64,000 nt of DNA from Vombatus ursinus (lineage: Eukaryota > Chordata > Mammalia > Diprotodontia > Vombatidae). Positions 1 to 10,084 of the stretch are shown piece by piece. Below the pieces are notes generated by a model. The model saw only the letters and a program-made list of their open reading frames with translations. It was not told the origin of the DNA and ran no database searches. The stretch spans positions 17,921,264 through 17,985,263 of the forward strand of contig NW_020954562.1 of assembly GCF_900497805.2 (NCBI RefSeq), in the 5' to 3' direction. The translations under genes and the position numbers were made by a program. Positions within the stretch are counted from its first letter, which is position 1. Each line of letters starts with the position of its first letter.

Positions 1-13
1 ACCATCAATCTTG

Positions 14-80
14 TTTCTTCATCTATAAAATGAGGAGTTTGGAGGGAATGATTTCTGAGGTCTCCAGCCTGTTTTCCTTC
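14..80 (+). mobile_element. MIR/CORE-SINE 3' fragment
   Basis: The phrase tttcttcatctataaaatg is the conserved CORE segment of MIR-type SINEs in sense orientation, and a ctgaggtctccagc-like end follows. The tRNA-like head would lie left of the window or is lost. Only the core and tail are recognisable. Confidence 0.6.
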
Positions 81-84
81 TTTC

Positions 85-525
85 CTTTACTTCTTAGACA
101 CAGCAATACAGCTATCCATAAAGCACTCAAAATACAAAAAACAACAAGATTGTACCTGTCTGGGGTTGACAATACAAATTACAATTGAGTTGCAATATCA
201 GATTAATCTAATTAACCCTGATAAATCACAGATGTCAAAATGAATGAGACAAGTTCAGAGTAGATTTTTCTTTTTAAATTTTAGGAGATTATGGTCTAGA
301 TTGGCTAATTTAGCTGCATAAGTGCCCAGGTCACCATGACACTTGTACAGAATAATATTAGCATACTTAAAAAAATAATCAGCTAAGAAAAAGTTAACAT
401 GCTGACTGGGATAGACAATTACTGCAAAATTGGTGTGGCTATGGCATTTCAATTTATTACAAGAAAATTGACTAAAGCCATCAGTTCTTTTTGGTTTGGT
501 CTGTCCCAGTCATTTTTGGTTTGTG
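85..525. other. Unassigned AT-rich DNA
   Basis: I see no repeat family, exon-like frame or RNA gene here. Short open frames on both strands have no recognisable protein motif and overlap each other, as expected by chance in AT-rich sequence. Confidence 0.5.
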
Positions 526-528
526 AAT

Positions 529-625
529 ACATGCATACACACAAATATACATATGTGTATATGAAATGTATATGTATACATGTACACATGCACACACATA
601 GATGCATACATATGTGTACACATGA
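529..625. repeat. Degenerate TA/CA/TG alternating purine-pyrimidine block
   Basis: About 95 bases made almost entirely of alternating purine-pyrimidine steps (acatac, atatgtgt, tgtacaca). Short perfect palindromes such as tgtaca and catatg recur. It is a decayed dinucleotide microsatellite. The open frames crossing it on both strands are rich in H, C, Y and M only because of the repeat. Confidence 0.75.
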
Positions 626-629
626 CCTA

Positions 630-1565
630 AGCCTAAATGTACTAAGGCTTTTCCTTTGTCACAGTTGCTAGAGGAGAATGGCTGATCAAATTTCAATGTA
701 AGATTGTTATGGAACATTGTTGCATGCTAATGAGGGAATTATGAAGAAGTCAGAAAAGAAAACATAGAAACACTTTGAACTGACACAGAGCAAAGAAAGC
801 TGAACTAGTAAAATGATATTTATAACTACAATAATGGAAATGAAGACAGCTTTAAATGGTAATCATATTCAGAGCTAATATAATCACCAGTTTTGGTTCC
901 AGAGGAGACATGATGTGTGAACATTCTTCCTTCCTCTCAGTGGAAAGGTGGGGGCGTATAGCTATACAATATTCCATATTAGATCAGCTATAGTCACTGT
1001 ATCAGACACTTTTGCTTTATTGTTTTTGGGGTAGTTTTTTAAATTTGGTAATGAAAGGCACTAGAGCTTGGATGTAAAGTTGGGAAGTAATTTTAATATT
1101 AATAAAACATTGATAAAGCCTTTTAAAAAGAGAAATCTATTGCAGTTTAAGTTAGACTTGACTATTTAAATGCATCCCTGTAATCAAAGTATTATAAGTG
1201 GAATGAATATTTTTATTTTTATCACAAGAACTGAATCAAGAAGCAAAATCTTTGCCAAAATTCTATGAAGATCAACATTTAAACACATGATAAAAATAAC
1301 CTTAAATTAATGGCATCATGATGAGCTTGGGTATCGGAACACCATGAGGACACACTTCCCCTAATACATTAAGAACTGAACTAGGCTTCCCTTTTTGTTG
1401 TTTTTAATAGCATTAAATATAATTGAATTTGTAAGTCACACAAGGTTGATCTCTTCCTAATGAATTTGAGGAGCAGGCTGCCACTGTAAATGATAGTTAA
1501 ATTCATGGAAATCTTTGAAGTCATGTAAATCATAATTTGTCCTCCCTCCCCTCTCCCATCAATTC
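630..1565. other. Unassigned single-copy-like DNA
   Basis: AT-rich sequence with no recognisable SINE, LINE or coding match. There are no long frames. It may be unique sequence or repeats too old to see by eye. Confidence 0.5.
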
Positions 1566-1571
1566 AACAGC

Positions 1572-1662
1572 AGTTTTTTAAAGTATCTGTTATATGCAAG
1601 GCATTGAGATAGAAAAATAGTTCCTGTCCTCAATGAGTTTACAATCTATTGAGAACATGAAA
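1572..1662 (+). repeat. Unnamed family B fragment
   Basis: Matches the head of a family found at least seven more times here, with the pattern 'caataa..tttattaag.gcctactatgtgc.aggcactg..ctaagc.ctggggatacaaa...gtccctg.cctcaa.gagcttacaatcta'. In this copy: atctgttatatgcaaggca and cctcaatgagtttacaat. I recognise it as a widespread mammalian interspersed repeat but cannot name it. Confidence 0.55.
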
Positions 1663-1669
1663 AATCCAT

Positions 1670-2125
1670 ATCTCCTCTCCTTTTGATGGGCACCTATGGC
1701 AGAGAAAATTGAACAATGCTATTTTTATTGCTAAATCCAATTATTGTGCTTTTTTATGAGGGCAAACCTCCCTCACACTCATGGGATTTATCAGAAGATA
1801 AACATCCCCCTAAAAACAGAAGTAAAAAAGAGAAAGATTCAGTCCAACAACAGGTTGACATCTTCCTTAAGACAGGCATTGTGTAGGGTATGGATGAGAT
1901 CCTGATGGTAGAAGTCAGTAAAATATTCAGTTGATTGGTTATGTGTTGGAGTGACAATAACTGAAAACATCTGGTGGAGAATGTGTATGAAGTTGTGGGT
2001 GAAGCTTATATATAATTCTCTGTCAATATCAGTTCCTCAGTGAGTAGGTTAGGAATGATACAACTCTATTTCAAAGTGTGCCACCTTTCTCTACTGTCAG
2101 GCCAGGATTGCATTATTGACTGACC
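1670..2125. other. Unassigned DNA
   Basis: No repeat family recognised. A 67-codon minus-strand frame (1754-1957) has no protein-like motif and I do not call it a gene. Confidence 0.45.
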
Positions 2126-2127
2126 TC

Positions 2128-2345
2128 CAGATAGCACTTTAAAGGTTACAAAGCACATGTATTATCTCCTCTGAGCCTCATAACAACTCTGTGAGGTAGG
2201 TTAAATTTTGCACATGAGGAAATACTTTTAGAGAAGTTAAGTGTCTTACCCAAGGTCACATAGAGGTGACTTCATGACAAGTTAGCTTGGAACCTGGATC
2301 TTCACAACTCTAAATTCAAAGACACTATAATGACACACTGCCTCT
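2128..2345 (-). mobile_element. MIR/THER1 CORE-SINE, near full length
   Basis: The antisense MIR order is complete: 'gcactttaaaggttacaaagcac', 'cctcataacaactctgtgaggtagg', 'cacatgaggaaa', 'gttaagtgtcttacccaaggtcaca', then the degenerate antisense tRNA head around 'ttggaacctggatcttc'. SINEs of this type are Pol III derived and non-autonomous, mobilised by L2. Divergence is high, so the insertion is old. Confidence 0.85.
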
Positions 2346-2892
2346 GGTCTAGGGGAATAGGGAAATAAAGCGATGATGTTCATATTCTCCCCCTCCTGCT
2401 CTAATCTGTTTTTGCTTTAATCACCCAGCTAGCTATATTGCAGCTTTAATTTTCCCCCTCACATCATTAGTGAAAACAATCTGACCATAAGATTTCTTAA
2501 TGTAAGCAAAAGCATGAGGATATATTTTTTCTCTTGACACATGGTATCTAGTTGCTATGACAATAAATAGCTCCAGGATTTTCTTCCTCAAATCTCTGTG
2601 AAAAATTGATTAAAACAATTTCTCATCCATAGTGCTCTCATTTGTGGCCACTGTGTTAACTACTTTGCCTTATGTTTGATCTCTTACTTTCATGCTCATC
2701 AATTAAGTGAACTTAAAAAAATGCTATTGGGACAGCCAGAAATTGGGGAAGTCATATATTGTACAAGCACATTTTAGGGATACTAGAGACTGGGCTAATT
2801 TTTGTTTTTGGTGCATATTATAATAAACAACAAATTACTTTTGATTGCCTTCCTTAAATAAAAATCTATAGTAGATTTAAAAGTCAGAAGGA

Positions 2893-3010
2893 TTCTTTGT
2901 TAATAAATCAATAAATTCCTACTATGTGCTAAGCACTGTGCTAGGCACAAGGAATACAAAGATAAAACTTAATTCATTGACTTCAAGGAGCTTACATCCC
3001 CTCATTAAAC
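2893..3010 (+). repeat. Unnamed family B fragment
   Basis: Contains 'ctactatgtgctaagcactg', 'gctaggcacaaggaataca' and 'ttcaaggagcttacatccc', the family B head in sense orientation. About 115 bases are recognisable. Confidence 0.65.
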
Positions 3011-3057
3011 AAATCATGTAGTGAGTTCTTAATTTCTGTAGTAAATATACCAGGTAA

Positions 3058-3242
3058 GGTGATATAGTAAAAGGAACAATTTATTAAAAGAGGATCTGGA
3101 TTCAAATTTGGGCTCTACTGTTTGTCTTTGTGACTTTGGAATTTTACCTCTCTGGGCCTCAGTTTCCATATCTGTAAAATGAGTAGATTGGGAGAGAAGT
3201 CATCTCCAGTTTCCTTCCAGTTCTGAGTTCATGTTTGTATGA
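3058..3242 (+). mobile_element. MIR-type SINE
   Basis: The sense order is clear: a tRNA-like region with 'ggatctggattcaaatttgg' (B-box remnant), 'tgtgactttgg', then 'cctctctgggcctcagtttc' and 'tctgtaaaatgag', ending in a 'ccttccagttctgag' type tail. Old and divergent. Confidence 0.8.
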
Positions 3243-3554
3243 TCCATGAGGCTTAACTGAAGGACAAAAAAGGTTAAAAAAAACACTGAGGAAACTACTA
3301 GATACACTAAAAAACAAAACAAAACAAAAAAACCCCCCAAAACCAGCCCTGAGATTTCTACAGCACAATACTATAAAGGTGAGCCTATTGGCATGGAAGC
3401 AGGAAAGGGGGGGTTCCCTACCTTTTGTTAGATACCTATTTGAAGGTCCATTAACTCCTGTGCAAAATATGATTCCACATATGTTAATGGAATCTCATTT
3501 TAAGACAGCTAGGTTGCACATGGGCTAAATCCCTAGACCTGGAATCAATATAAT

Positions 3555-3672
3555 CAATCCAAACCAATACACATTTATTAAGGGCCTAGGATGTACTAAG
3601 CACTATACTAACACCTGGGGATACAATTAATAAAAGATGTCAGTCCCTGTTTTCAATGAGATTACAAACTAA
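3555..3672 (+). repeat. Unnamed family B fragment
   Basis: Contains 'acacatttattaagggcct', 'gtactaagcactatactaa', 'cctggggatacaatta' and 'cagtccctgttttcaatgag'. It directly abuts the MIR that starts at about 3675. Confidence 0.65.
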
Positions 3673-3674
3673 AG

Positions 3675-3902
3675 GGATTTCAGGTCAGGAAGACCAGAGT
3701 TCCAATCTTGCTTTGGACATTACTAGCTGGGCAACCCTGGACGTGTCACATAACCTTTCTCATCCTCAGTTTCTTCATACTTAAAATAGGGATAATAATA
3801 GCACTTACCTCTGAGAGTTGTTTTGAAGATTAAATGTGATGAGACACGTAAAGTGCTTTGTAAACCCTAAAGTGTTATTTAAATCCTAACTATTATATCT
3901 AT
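3675..3902 (+). mobile_element. MIR/THER1 SINE, near full length
   Basis: Sense copy with the B-box region 'agaccagagttccaatcttg', then 'tcacataacctttctcatcc', 'ctcagtttcttcat', 'gggataataatagcactta' and 'cgtaaagtgctttgtaaacc'. The block order and length match the full THER1/MIR body. Confidence 0.85.
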
Positions 3903-3931
3903 TTTTTATGATGCATTTTTTAAATCTTTGA

Positions 3932-4180
3932 GAGGTAGCATAGTCCTGTGGATAGAAGGCCCACTTAGGAGTTAGGAAGACTGGAGTTCAAGATTTGCCT
4001 CTGACACATATAGACTGCGTGATTCTGGACAAATCACACGATTTCTCAGGGCTCCAGGAAACTGTCTCACAGGACAAGTTGTAAGATAGTTGCCAATCTG
4101 TATTGGCTGAGGGAACTTCCTTCCTAGACGACACAGACACTAAAAAAGAATGGTAATTCAAATCCACTCCATCTCAATCT
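3932..4180 (+). mobile_element. Marsupial tRNA-headed SINE, second type
   Basis: Starts 'gaggtagcatagtcctgtgg' and 'gttaggaagactggagttca' (A and B box remnants), then 'gtgattctggacaaatcaca'. After the core it turns into 'gacaagttgtaagatag' and 'tctgtattggctgaggg' rather than the MIR tail, so it is a different SINE subfamily from its neighbours. About 245 bases. Confidence 0.7.
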
Positions 4181-4184
4181 CCCC

Positions 4185-4830
4185 AAAAATTCCTCTGAGT
4201 TCATCCTTTCACCTCTATCAAATCTTTCCAAATTTAGAAGTGATGGATTAGAAACTAAAGTTAAAGTAAATACGTAGTTAATTGAGAATTGATCTGAACT
4301 TGAAGGTTACCAAGGAACTTTTTTATCCTCCTCCCTCTGCTCCACCATCACCAAGACTTTCTTTTAGCTCTAAATCATTAACGAAAAAATTAGATGAAAG
4401 TGATAGTGTTGAAAAGCATTTCAGCATGCCAATACCAAAGTCCAAAAAGAGAAATAAAACAATTCTCTATGTCATAGAAGCCTCATTTTTACTTTTGTCC
4501 TCTGAAATAAGGGATTATGAAATATTAAGAGCTGCAAGCAAGACAAGAAAGTAGTGTTATGTCAATACAGGGACCATTATATCATCCTCTGATCCCAATA
4601 ATTCTAGGTCAAATAGCTTCCTTAGATAAACAATAAAAACATTAGAGAAAGAAGAGTTATAACGTTGGGGCGGACGTATTAATTATTCTTTGAGTCTCTG
4701 CATGGTTGTAGCTATTCCACATTCATGCTATAATCAAATACCTGACTGAATTGATATGTGATCTCATCACCGTCAGTGTTGCTTCCAATAAAACAAATCT
4801 CAGTTCATCCTTGTCTTCCCATGAAATGTA
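4185..4830. other. Unassigned DNA
   Basis: No repeat recognised. A 90-codon plus-strand frame (4282-4554) has low-complexity proline/serine and lysine stretches and no domain. There is no CpG-rich promoter, splice-like structure or homology to support a gene. Confidence 0.45.
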
Positions 4831-4833
4831 TGA

Positions 4834-5010
4834 GTTTTAGAAACAGGATTTTTAGAGATGGAAGGGACTTTGGAAGCCACGAAACCCAAACTCTTGATTT
4901 CACAAATGAGAAAACTAAGTCCCGGGAGGACTTGCTCAAGGTCATACAGGTGTAAGGCAGGATTTGACCCTAGGTCAGTATTTTAACCTAGGTCCTCTGT
5001 CCCCAAGAGC
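4834..5010 (-). mobile_element. MIR-type SINE
   Basis: Antisense copy: 'agagatggaagggactttgg', 'cacaaatgagaaaactaag', 'gacttgctcaaggtcataca' and 'caggatttgaccctaggtc' in the expected order, with the tRNA head at the right end. Confidence 0.8.
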
Positions 5011-5011
5011 T

Positions 5012-5690
5012 TCTTTCTAGCATCCCATTATATATTGCTATTCTTGTCCATGTCCTCCCCTAGATTCTCTGTAGGGGGTCTACTCAACCTACTGGGATAC
5101 TTTGTTTCCTTGACAGCATCAGAAATCAGTGGAGAATACTTGCAATGTATTCTATTGATCCCCAGCCCTCGTTTGCCATTTAACTGTACACAACAAATGA
5201 CTTCAAAGGTTTACACTGATACCCTTTTGTGGATCTTAGAAATTATAGCACACTGTGACTCTACCTAAATCCTTCTTTGATGTATGACCATGGTAACCAG
5301 AGTTCTTGTAAATAATACCAGTGTAGCATAAGCTCTCGAAGATCCCACCAAGTCTGAAAAGTTTTAAATACAGCCTGGTAATACTATAGAACAGCTTGAG
5401 CAAACAGAGAGGTTCCTCATCACAACCCTGGACATCAGGTGATTTTTTTTTTGTCTAATGGTAACTCATCACAAAGGGATTTATGATCTTTGTAAGTTGA
5501 AAGAATGACCAGGAGATGAAATTATAATTTTTTTGGGGGGGAAACATGCTTAATAGTGCTTATCTAAAGATTAGAATTCTAATTCTAAAATTACAGGCTA
5601 CTTTTTAAAATTTTTTCATCTGCCTCTTATCCCACTCTCCTTCTGTGGCGTTGAGATTGACCTTACACATTGGCAGAACAAAGTGGCCTA
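5012..5690. other. Unassigned DNA
   Basis: No repeat or coding signal recognised. Short poly-T and poly-G runs occur near 5440 and 5530. Confidence 0.45.
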
Positions 5691-5732
5691 TTTGATCTTC
5701 CCCACACACAATAATCCCTCAAAAGTACTTGG

Positions 5733-6092
5733 CATGTGCCTGGCACAGAGTAGGCACTATATAAATGCTTATTCCCTTCCCTTCCCTTTCTGCCTTTCTA
5801 CCTTCGCACAAGTTGCTCCCCAAACCTGTAATGTTGTCCTTTCTCTCCTCTTCCTCCCAATATTTCTCACTGCTTTCAAGGTTCTTCTCTCTACAGAGAG
5901 CGTTTTACATTCCTCCCAGTTGTTAGTATATCTCCTACCTGAAAACACTTTTCAATTACACAAATACTTTTTTTTTTTTTACTGTATGTTGTATTCTTCA
6001 GGTAAGACTTTTTTTTTTTCATTTTCTACCCAGCACCTAGAACACCATCTTTTGTGTGGTGGGTATTTACTAAATACTTGTTAAATTAAATA
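5733..6092 (+). mobile_element. L2 3'-end fragments
   Basis: A first short tail (5733-5792) reads 'tgcctggcacagagtaggca' then 'tataaatgcttattccc', the usual L2/MIR terminus. From about 5795 an L2 3' UTR follows in sense: 'accttcgcacaagttgctcc', 'tgctttcaaggttcttctct', 'tacccagcacctagaacacc' and the terminal 'tactaaatacttgtt'. This implies two adjacent tail remnants. The 133-codon frame across it is not a host gene. Confidence 0.75.
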
Positions 6093-6102
6093 ATTTACAG
6101 TA

Positions 6103-6215
6103 TGTGGGATCCATTTTACTGTGGTAGAGACTGAGCTTCAGCTACATGAAATGACTTGTTTGTGGTTATATAGTTAGGAAGCTATTGAATACAACAAGGA
6201 AATATAGATCTAATT
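6103..6215 (-). mobile_element. MIR fragment
   Basis: 'gatccattttactgtgg' then 'gagactgagcttcagctac' and 'gacttgtttgtggttatat' match the middle of antisense MIR. Both ends are lost. Confidence 0.55.
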
Positions 6216-6219
6216 AGAA

Positions 6220-6875
6220 CAGCCTATGCAGAAGTCTTATGAGTGGTGGAATTTTTTTTGTCATCATCTTCTCAAATCTGAGAATCAGAACTTCAGACAT
6301 AGTTAACCATCATTTAGTGATAATTTTAACATAACCCTTTCTGAAGATGTGAGGTTTGAAAGATTTGGATTTGCTTTTGTGTCATTTACTATTTCCACTT
6401 TGTAATGAAACAAAGGGGAATCAAAATATTTCAGAAGCTTACCTCTTATTTATGAGACATGAAAAATGTTCTCACTGGTATGGCAAAGTAAACATGTAAA
6501 AATTCTCAGAGTTCTCAGATAATTCAAGCTGTATGCCTCATTTAATCTTCTGCATCCAGATTGGCAGTTTTAAATGATTTTGATTGTTGGTACTCCTCAC
6601 TGACCCAGTATATGGTTTTGTTGTGTATTCTTTTTGGAAAATAAGTACACTTAGCTCTATAAATTCTAAGACAATTTATATTAATATATGTAGTTTTAAT
6701 CTATTTTAAAAGATAAAATGTGTTTAGCAATTTATAATATTTGATGTGAAATGACATTAAATTTAATACTCTTATATCTATCTTTCTTTGGAGGAGACTG
6801 AGTTTCCATAAACCCATGGTGATGCCAAAAACATGGGTCTATAAGCAAGAGAGAGAGAATACCTTTTAAAGTGAT
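6220..6875. other. Unassigned AT-rich DNA
   Basis: No repeat family recognised and no exon-like frame. May be single copy. Confidence 0.45.
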
Positions 6876-6879
6876 CATA

Positions 6880-7060
6880 AGAATTACAGTGGAAAAAAAA
6901 TCAATAGATTTGGCTACAGAGAACCTGTGTTCAAATCCTGGTCCTGCCAATTACTCTGTATATAACCTTGGGTAATTCATTTAACCTTTCTGTGCTTCAG
7001 TTTACTCACAGCTTAGTACAGCATCAGATTTAATAAATATTTTTTGCTTCATCTAATGTA
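6880..7060 (+). mobile_element. MIR-type SINE
   Basis: Sense copy with B-box 'gtgttcaaatcctggtcctg', 'ccaattactctgtatataac', 'cttgggtaattcatttaacc' and 'tgtgcttcagtttactca'. The 3' part is degraded. Confidence 0.75.
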
Positions 7061-7174
7061 ATGTCAATTCTAGGCCCACACTGTGAAACCCAGATGACTT
7101 GTATGTATTACCTTGGAACTGTTCCACAGATTCAGAGCAATAAAACTTGGCCTAGTGACCCAAGAAGATTTGTT

Positions 7175-7372
7175 TTAACATTTGTTTTAAACATTTAATT
7201 ACTTTTTAAAATATACTTTAATTTATAATATAACTTTAATATAATTTGAGAACTATTTAACATAATTTTTATCCTATGTATTTTATTTTATTTATTTTAA
7301 AATATTATTCTAAAGAGAGGTTCATAGCCTTCACCAGATTGCCAAAGGGGTTCATGACACACCTAAAAATTA
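7175..7372 (-). mobile_element. Putative DNA-transposon-derived repeat, copy 1
   Basis: Read on the minus strand it gives 'gtgtcatgaacccctttggc', 'aatctggtgaaggctatgaa' and 'tagaataatattttaaaat'. This is the same family as the plus-strand copy at 11085-11260. I recall it as an old mammalian repeat beginning 'ggttcttaaccttttttgtg', probably a non-autonomous DNA transposon, but cannot name it with certainty. Confidence 0.5.
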
Positions 7373-7416
7373 ATACCAGATCTAGTCTCTATCTCTCTAC
7401 TTCCTCCCCCCCAACC

Positions 7417-7470
7417 CCAAACAAACAAACAAACAAACAAACAAACAAACAAACAAACAAACAAACAAAA
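7417..7470 (+). repeat. (CAAA)n microsatellite
   Basis: About thirteen nearly perfect caaa units. The open frames of K/Q/T/N (plus) and F/V/C/L (minus) across it are repeat artefacts. Confidence 0.95.
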
Positions 7471-7704
7471 CTGGAGTATCTTCTCCAGACCCAGATCTCT
7501 ATGAACATTAAATAGGCCTCCTTGAGGGAATAAACAGGGATCAGAGTACTTCTCAGAATCTTGAAACAATTATTTATTTTTTTTTTCTCTGAAAGGTACA
7601 GGAGAGTTCATAATGACAACAAATAAAAATGAAACAAAACAAACAATAAACTTTGAGTAAAGAACAGAAATGATCAGCCCTCTAAAGGTCTGAGTCTGGA
7701 GAAG

Positions 7705-7765
7705 ATTATCATAGCTGACATTTACAGAGCATTTTAAGGTCTGCCAAGTGCTTTACATCCCTTAG
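7705..7765 (-). mobile_element. MIR end fragment
   Basis: 'tagctgacatttacagagca' and 'ctgccaagtgctttacatcc' match the antisense MIR terminus. Only about 60 bases survive. Confidence 0.6.
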
Positions 7766-7834
7766 AAATGTCCTCCAGAATCTGGACCGCCCTCAAATTT
7801 CCAGATTTTTTTCATATTACTCCCTTTAATTCAT

Positions 7835-8892
7835 TCTATGTTTTAGCCAGACTGAAATACTAGCCAGTTATTCCCTGACTTCAATGTTCTAGCTCCTACC
7901 TCCATACATTAACACAGATGCATGCTAAAAGTGCACATCTCATCATCTCTACCTTTTAGAATCCTTATTTTCTTGGGCTTAGGTGCTACCTCCTCCATTA
8001 AACCTTCCCTGATCTCTTCTCATCACCCTTTTAGTGCTACCTCTCTTCACATTTGCTTATCTTTGTATGTCTGTTGCATTTACTTCCCTGTTCACATGTG
8101 TTCCAGTTCATTGCAATTGCTTTGTGGGACTAGAGATCTCCAAAGAAGTAGAAGGGCTGGTGAACACTAAAACTAGCAGGCTGATGACAATTTAAATAAC
8201 ACATGAATTCTACCTTGTGGCTTAATTTGAAACCTTTCAGGCCAGGAGGAATGAGTGAAGCCACTATTGACTCATAGACAAGGGTACAACTAGCTCTCCA
8301 AAGGAACATCCAGATCTGTGTAAGATAGTCTTCAGATTATAGCTAAAGTAGGAAAGGGATGAAAGAACTCTTGAAAAGAGTCTCACATAACAGAGTACCT
8401 AGGTTTTGTCAATCTATCATTACCCTCCCCCATTATGGCTGTGCTAAGTTACCATGATTCTGTCCAGTTCTCGGTGGGACCTCCTGGACTCCCCCAACCC
8501 CCACAACAGAGCTGCTGAGGTAGGTGGAGAAGAGCCAAGGTTTTCTAGGGAGGTTTAGGGGTTTTCTGTAGGCAGGTGTTATTGACTTTCCACCTCTGGT
8601 GTCAGAAGCAAAGAGGAATTAATGAGCTGGGAAGTTGGTACTTTCCAGTATGGAATGTTCCATATAAAAAAGAGGGAATATGGGGGTGCTAAGCATGAAG
8701 AGTGAACATGTGTAGAACAGAGAACCAATTTTTTAAAAAGCTGCACCCAGAAAGCCAGAGGCATTCTGGACTACAGTAATTTTGTTAGTTTCAAGTAATA
8801 ATATAAGCTCTTTGAGGGCAGGGACTGCGTCAATTTTGCCTGGTTATCTCTAGGATCATTTCTTGTGCATTGTAGAACATCTGTAAATGTTT
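7835..8892 (+). mobile_element. L2 3' end split by a 0.7 kb insertion
   Basis: Left part (7835-8109): 'gccagttattccctgacttc', 'aaaccttccctgatctcttc', 'tcttcacatttgcttatctt'. Right part (8795-8892): 'taatataagctctttgaggg', 'cagggactgcgtcaattttg', ending 'catctgtaaatg'. Joined they give the L2 order without a gap, so 8110-8794 is inserted DNA. Confidence 0.7.
8110..8794. mobile_element. Unidentified insertion within L2, possibly a solitary LTR
   Basis: About 685 bases interrupting the L2. It matches nothing else I can find in the window. Length, lack of coding capacity and a TATA-like catataaaaaag near 8660 would fit a solitary LTR fossil, but I cannot show convincing TG..CA ends or a clean target-site duplication. 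A non-LTR origin is not excluded. Confidence 0.35.
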
Positions 8893-8902
8893 TTTTTTTT
8901 AA

Positions 8903-9300
8903 TTAGGATCATGGACTTAGGGATGAAAGGAATGCAAGAGGTCATGAAATCCAACCCCTTCATTTTATGGTTGAGAGAACTAGACATAGATTGCTTAAGG
9001 CACTTGCTGGTGTCTTATAGACAATAAGTGTAAGTTGTATCTGACTCTATAACCCCATTTGGGGTTTTACTGGTGTGGTTTGCCATTTCCTTCTCCAGCT
9101 CATTTTACAGATGAGGAAACTGAAACAAACAGTGTTAAATGACTTGTCCAGGGCCACACAGTGTCTAAAGTCAAATTTGAACTCAGGTCTTCCTGACTTC
9201 AGGCTCAGCACTTTATCCGCTGTACCATCTAGTTGCCAATAAGTGTCTAAGGCAGATATAAAACTATGTCTTCCTCTAACAAAGCTATTCTTACCATATG
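8903..9300 (-). mobile_element. MIR split by a younger SINE
   Basis: The left part (8903-9031) carries 'atgaaatccaaccccttcat', 'tttatggttgagagaac' and 'gcttaaggcacttgctgg'. The right part (9237-9300) resumes with 'aataagtgtctaaggcagat' and 'ctatgtcttcctcta'. The break is exactly the SINE at 9032-9236. Confidence 0.8.
9032..9236 (-). mobile_element. Marsupial tRNA/RTE-tailed SINE (Mar1/WALLSI type)
   Basis: Antisense copy. The RTE/BovB-like tail is at the left ('tgtatctgactctataaccc', 'ggtttgccatttccttctcc'), then the MIR-like core ('cagatgaggaaactgaaac', 'gacttgtccagggccacaca'), then the tRNA head at the right ('actcaggtcttcctgacttc', 'tgtaccatctagttgcc'). It is flanked by the 10-base direct repeat caataagtgt (9022-9031 and 9237-9246), a perfect target-site duplication, so both boundaries are secure. 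Confidence 0.92.
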
Positions 9301-9405
9301 TGTGATCTTGGGCAAGGAAATTTCCATCCCTGGGCCTCAGTTTCCTCTTTGATGAAATGAAAGGTTGAACTGGACTTCCCTAAGTTCTTGTTAGCACAAA
9401 CTCTA
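9301..9405 (+). mobile_element. MIR fragment
   Basis: 'gtgatcttgggcaaggaaat', 'tccctgggcctcagtttcct' and 'gaaaggttgaactggactt' are the MIR core and 3' region in sense. The tRNA head is missing. Confidence 0.75.
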
Positions 9406-9950
9406 ATAATCTTCTATTAAAATGAAATGGTGTCATTAAGCAGGTAGTATAAATCCCTTCCCTAAATAATGTGTTTAACTTACTATTTAGCTTCTATTGC
9501 CCTTATCAAATACCTTGGAATAATCCCAGAGTACATATTACTTGCAGGTTCTGTGAATAGGTAATGAAATAATTATAAAGCAACTTGCCAGAATGTAAAG
9601 ACACTTAGTGCTTCCTCCTGGGGAGTGATCTCTCTCAGAGAAAGTTCATTTCCTCTACCAAGGCACCAGAGTATTATCTCCTAAATGACCTTCCTGGGGA
9701 TACAGGAAAGAGTTAAATTCTAACACAGAGAAGAGTACATTACTTTTCTACACAAGTAAAATCATGTTGGCCAATCAAAGGTAAGGCCCAGTCCTCATGG
9801 TACTGTAAACGTTGGCAGGTTTGTACTGGGAGAGAAGAGGTCCTTCATCTCCTGTGCAGAAGAGCCAAAACCCAGAAAGGTCATTTAGGAAACATACTAT
9901 GATGACTTGGAGAAGAAAACGAACCTTCTGTGGGAGAGCAGGTGACTCAC
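9406..9950. other. Unassigned DNA
   Basis: No repeat family recognised. A 66-codon frame (9812-10012) runs into family B sequence and has no motif. Confidence 0.4.
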
Positions 9951-9954
9951 CAGG

Positions 9955-10078
9955 AGCAGGCAGTGACAGTTTTGGGGAATTAGGAAAGACCTCACATACA
10001 AGAGGACATTAGCTAGACTTTGAAGGTAACTAGCAGGAAGAGATTAGGAGGGAGTACACTCCAGGCATCTTGAGGCAT
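9955..10078 (+). repeat. Unnamed family B, internal fragment
   Basis: 'gaattaggaaagacctcaca', 'tagactttgaaggtaactag', 'aggagggagtacactccagg' match an internal part of the family, recalled as 'gggacttgaaggaagcc...gagggagagcattccaggca'. It is followed directly by the L1 end at 10085. Confidence 0.5.
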
Positions 10079-10084
10079 AGCAGA

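Noticed and set aside
3932-4180. tRNA-like A and B boxes suggesting a tRNA gene
   Set aside because: Body and tail identify it as a SINE. No cloverleaf with an intact anticodon arm could be formed by eye. The same reasoning applies to all MIR heads here.
4282-4554. 90-codon frame with serine/proline and basic segments
   Set aside because: Looks protein-like at first, but has no homology I can recognise, no Kozak or exon context, and no partner exons nearby.
5683-6084. 133-codon plus-strand open frame
   Set aside because: It lies wholly over L2 3'-end sequence. The phenylalanine runs come from poly-T.
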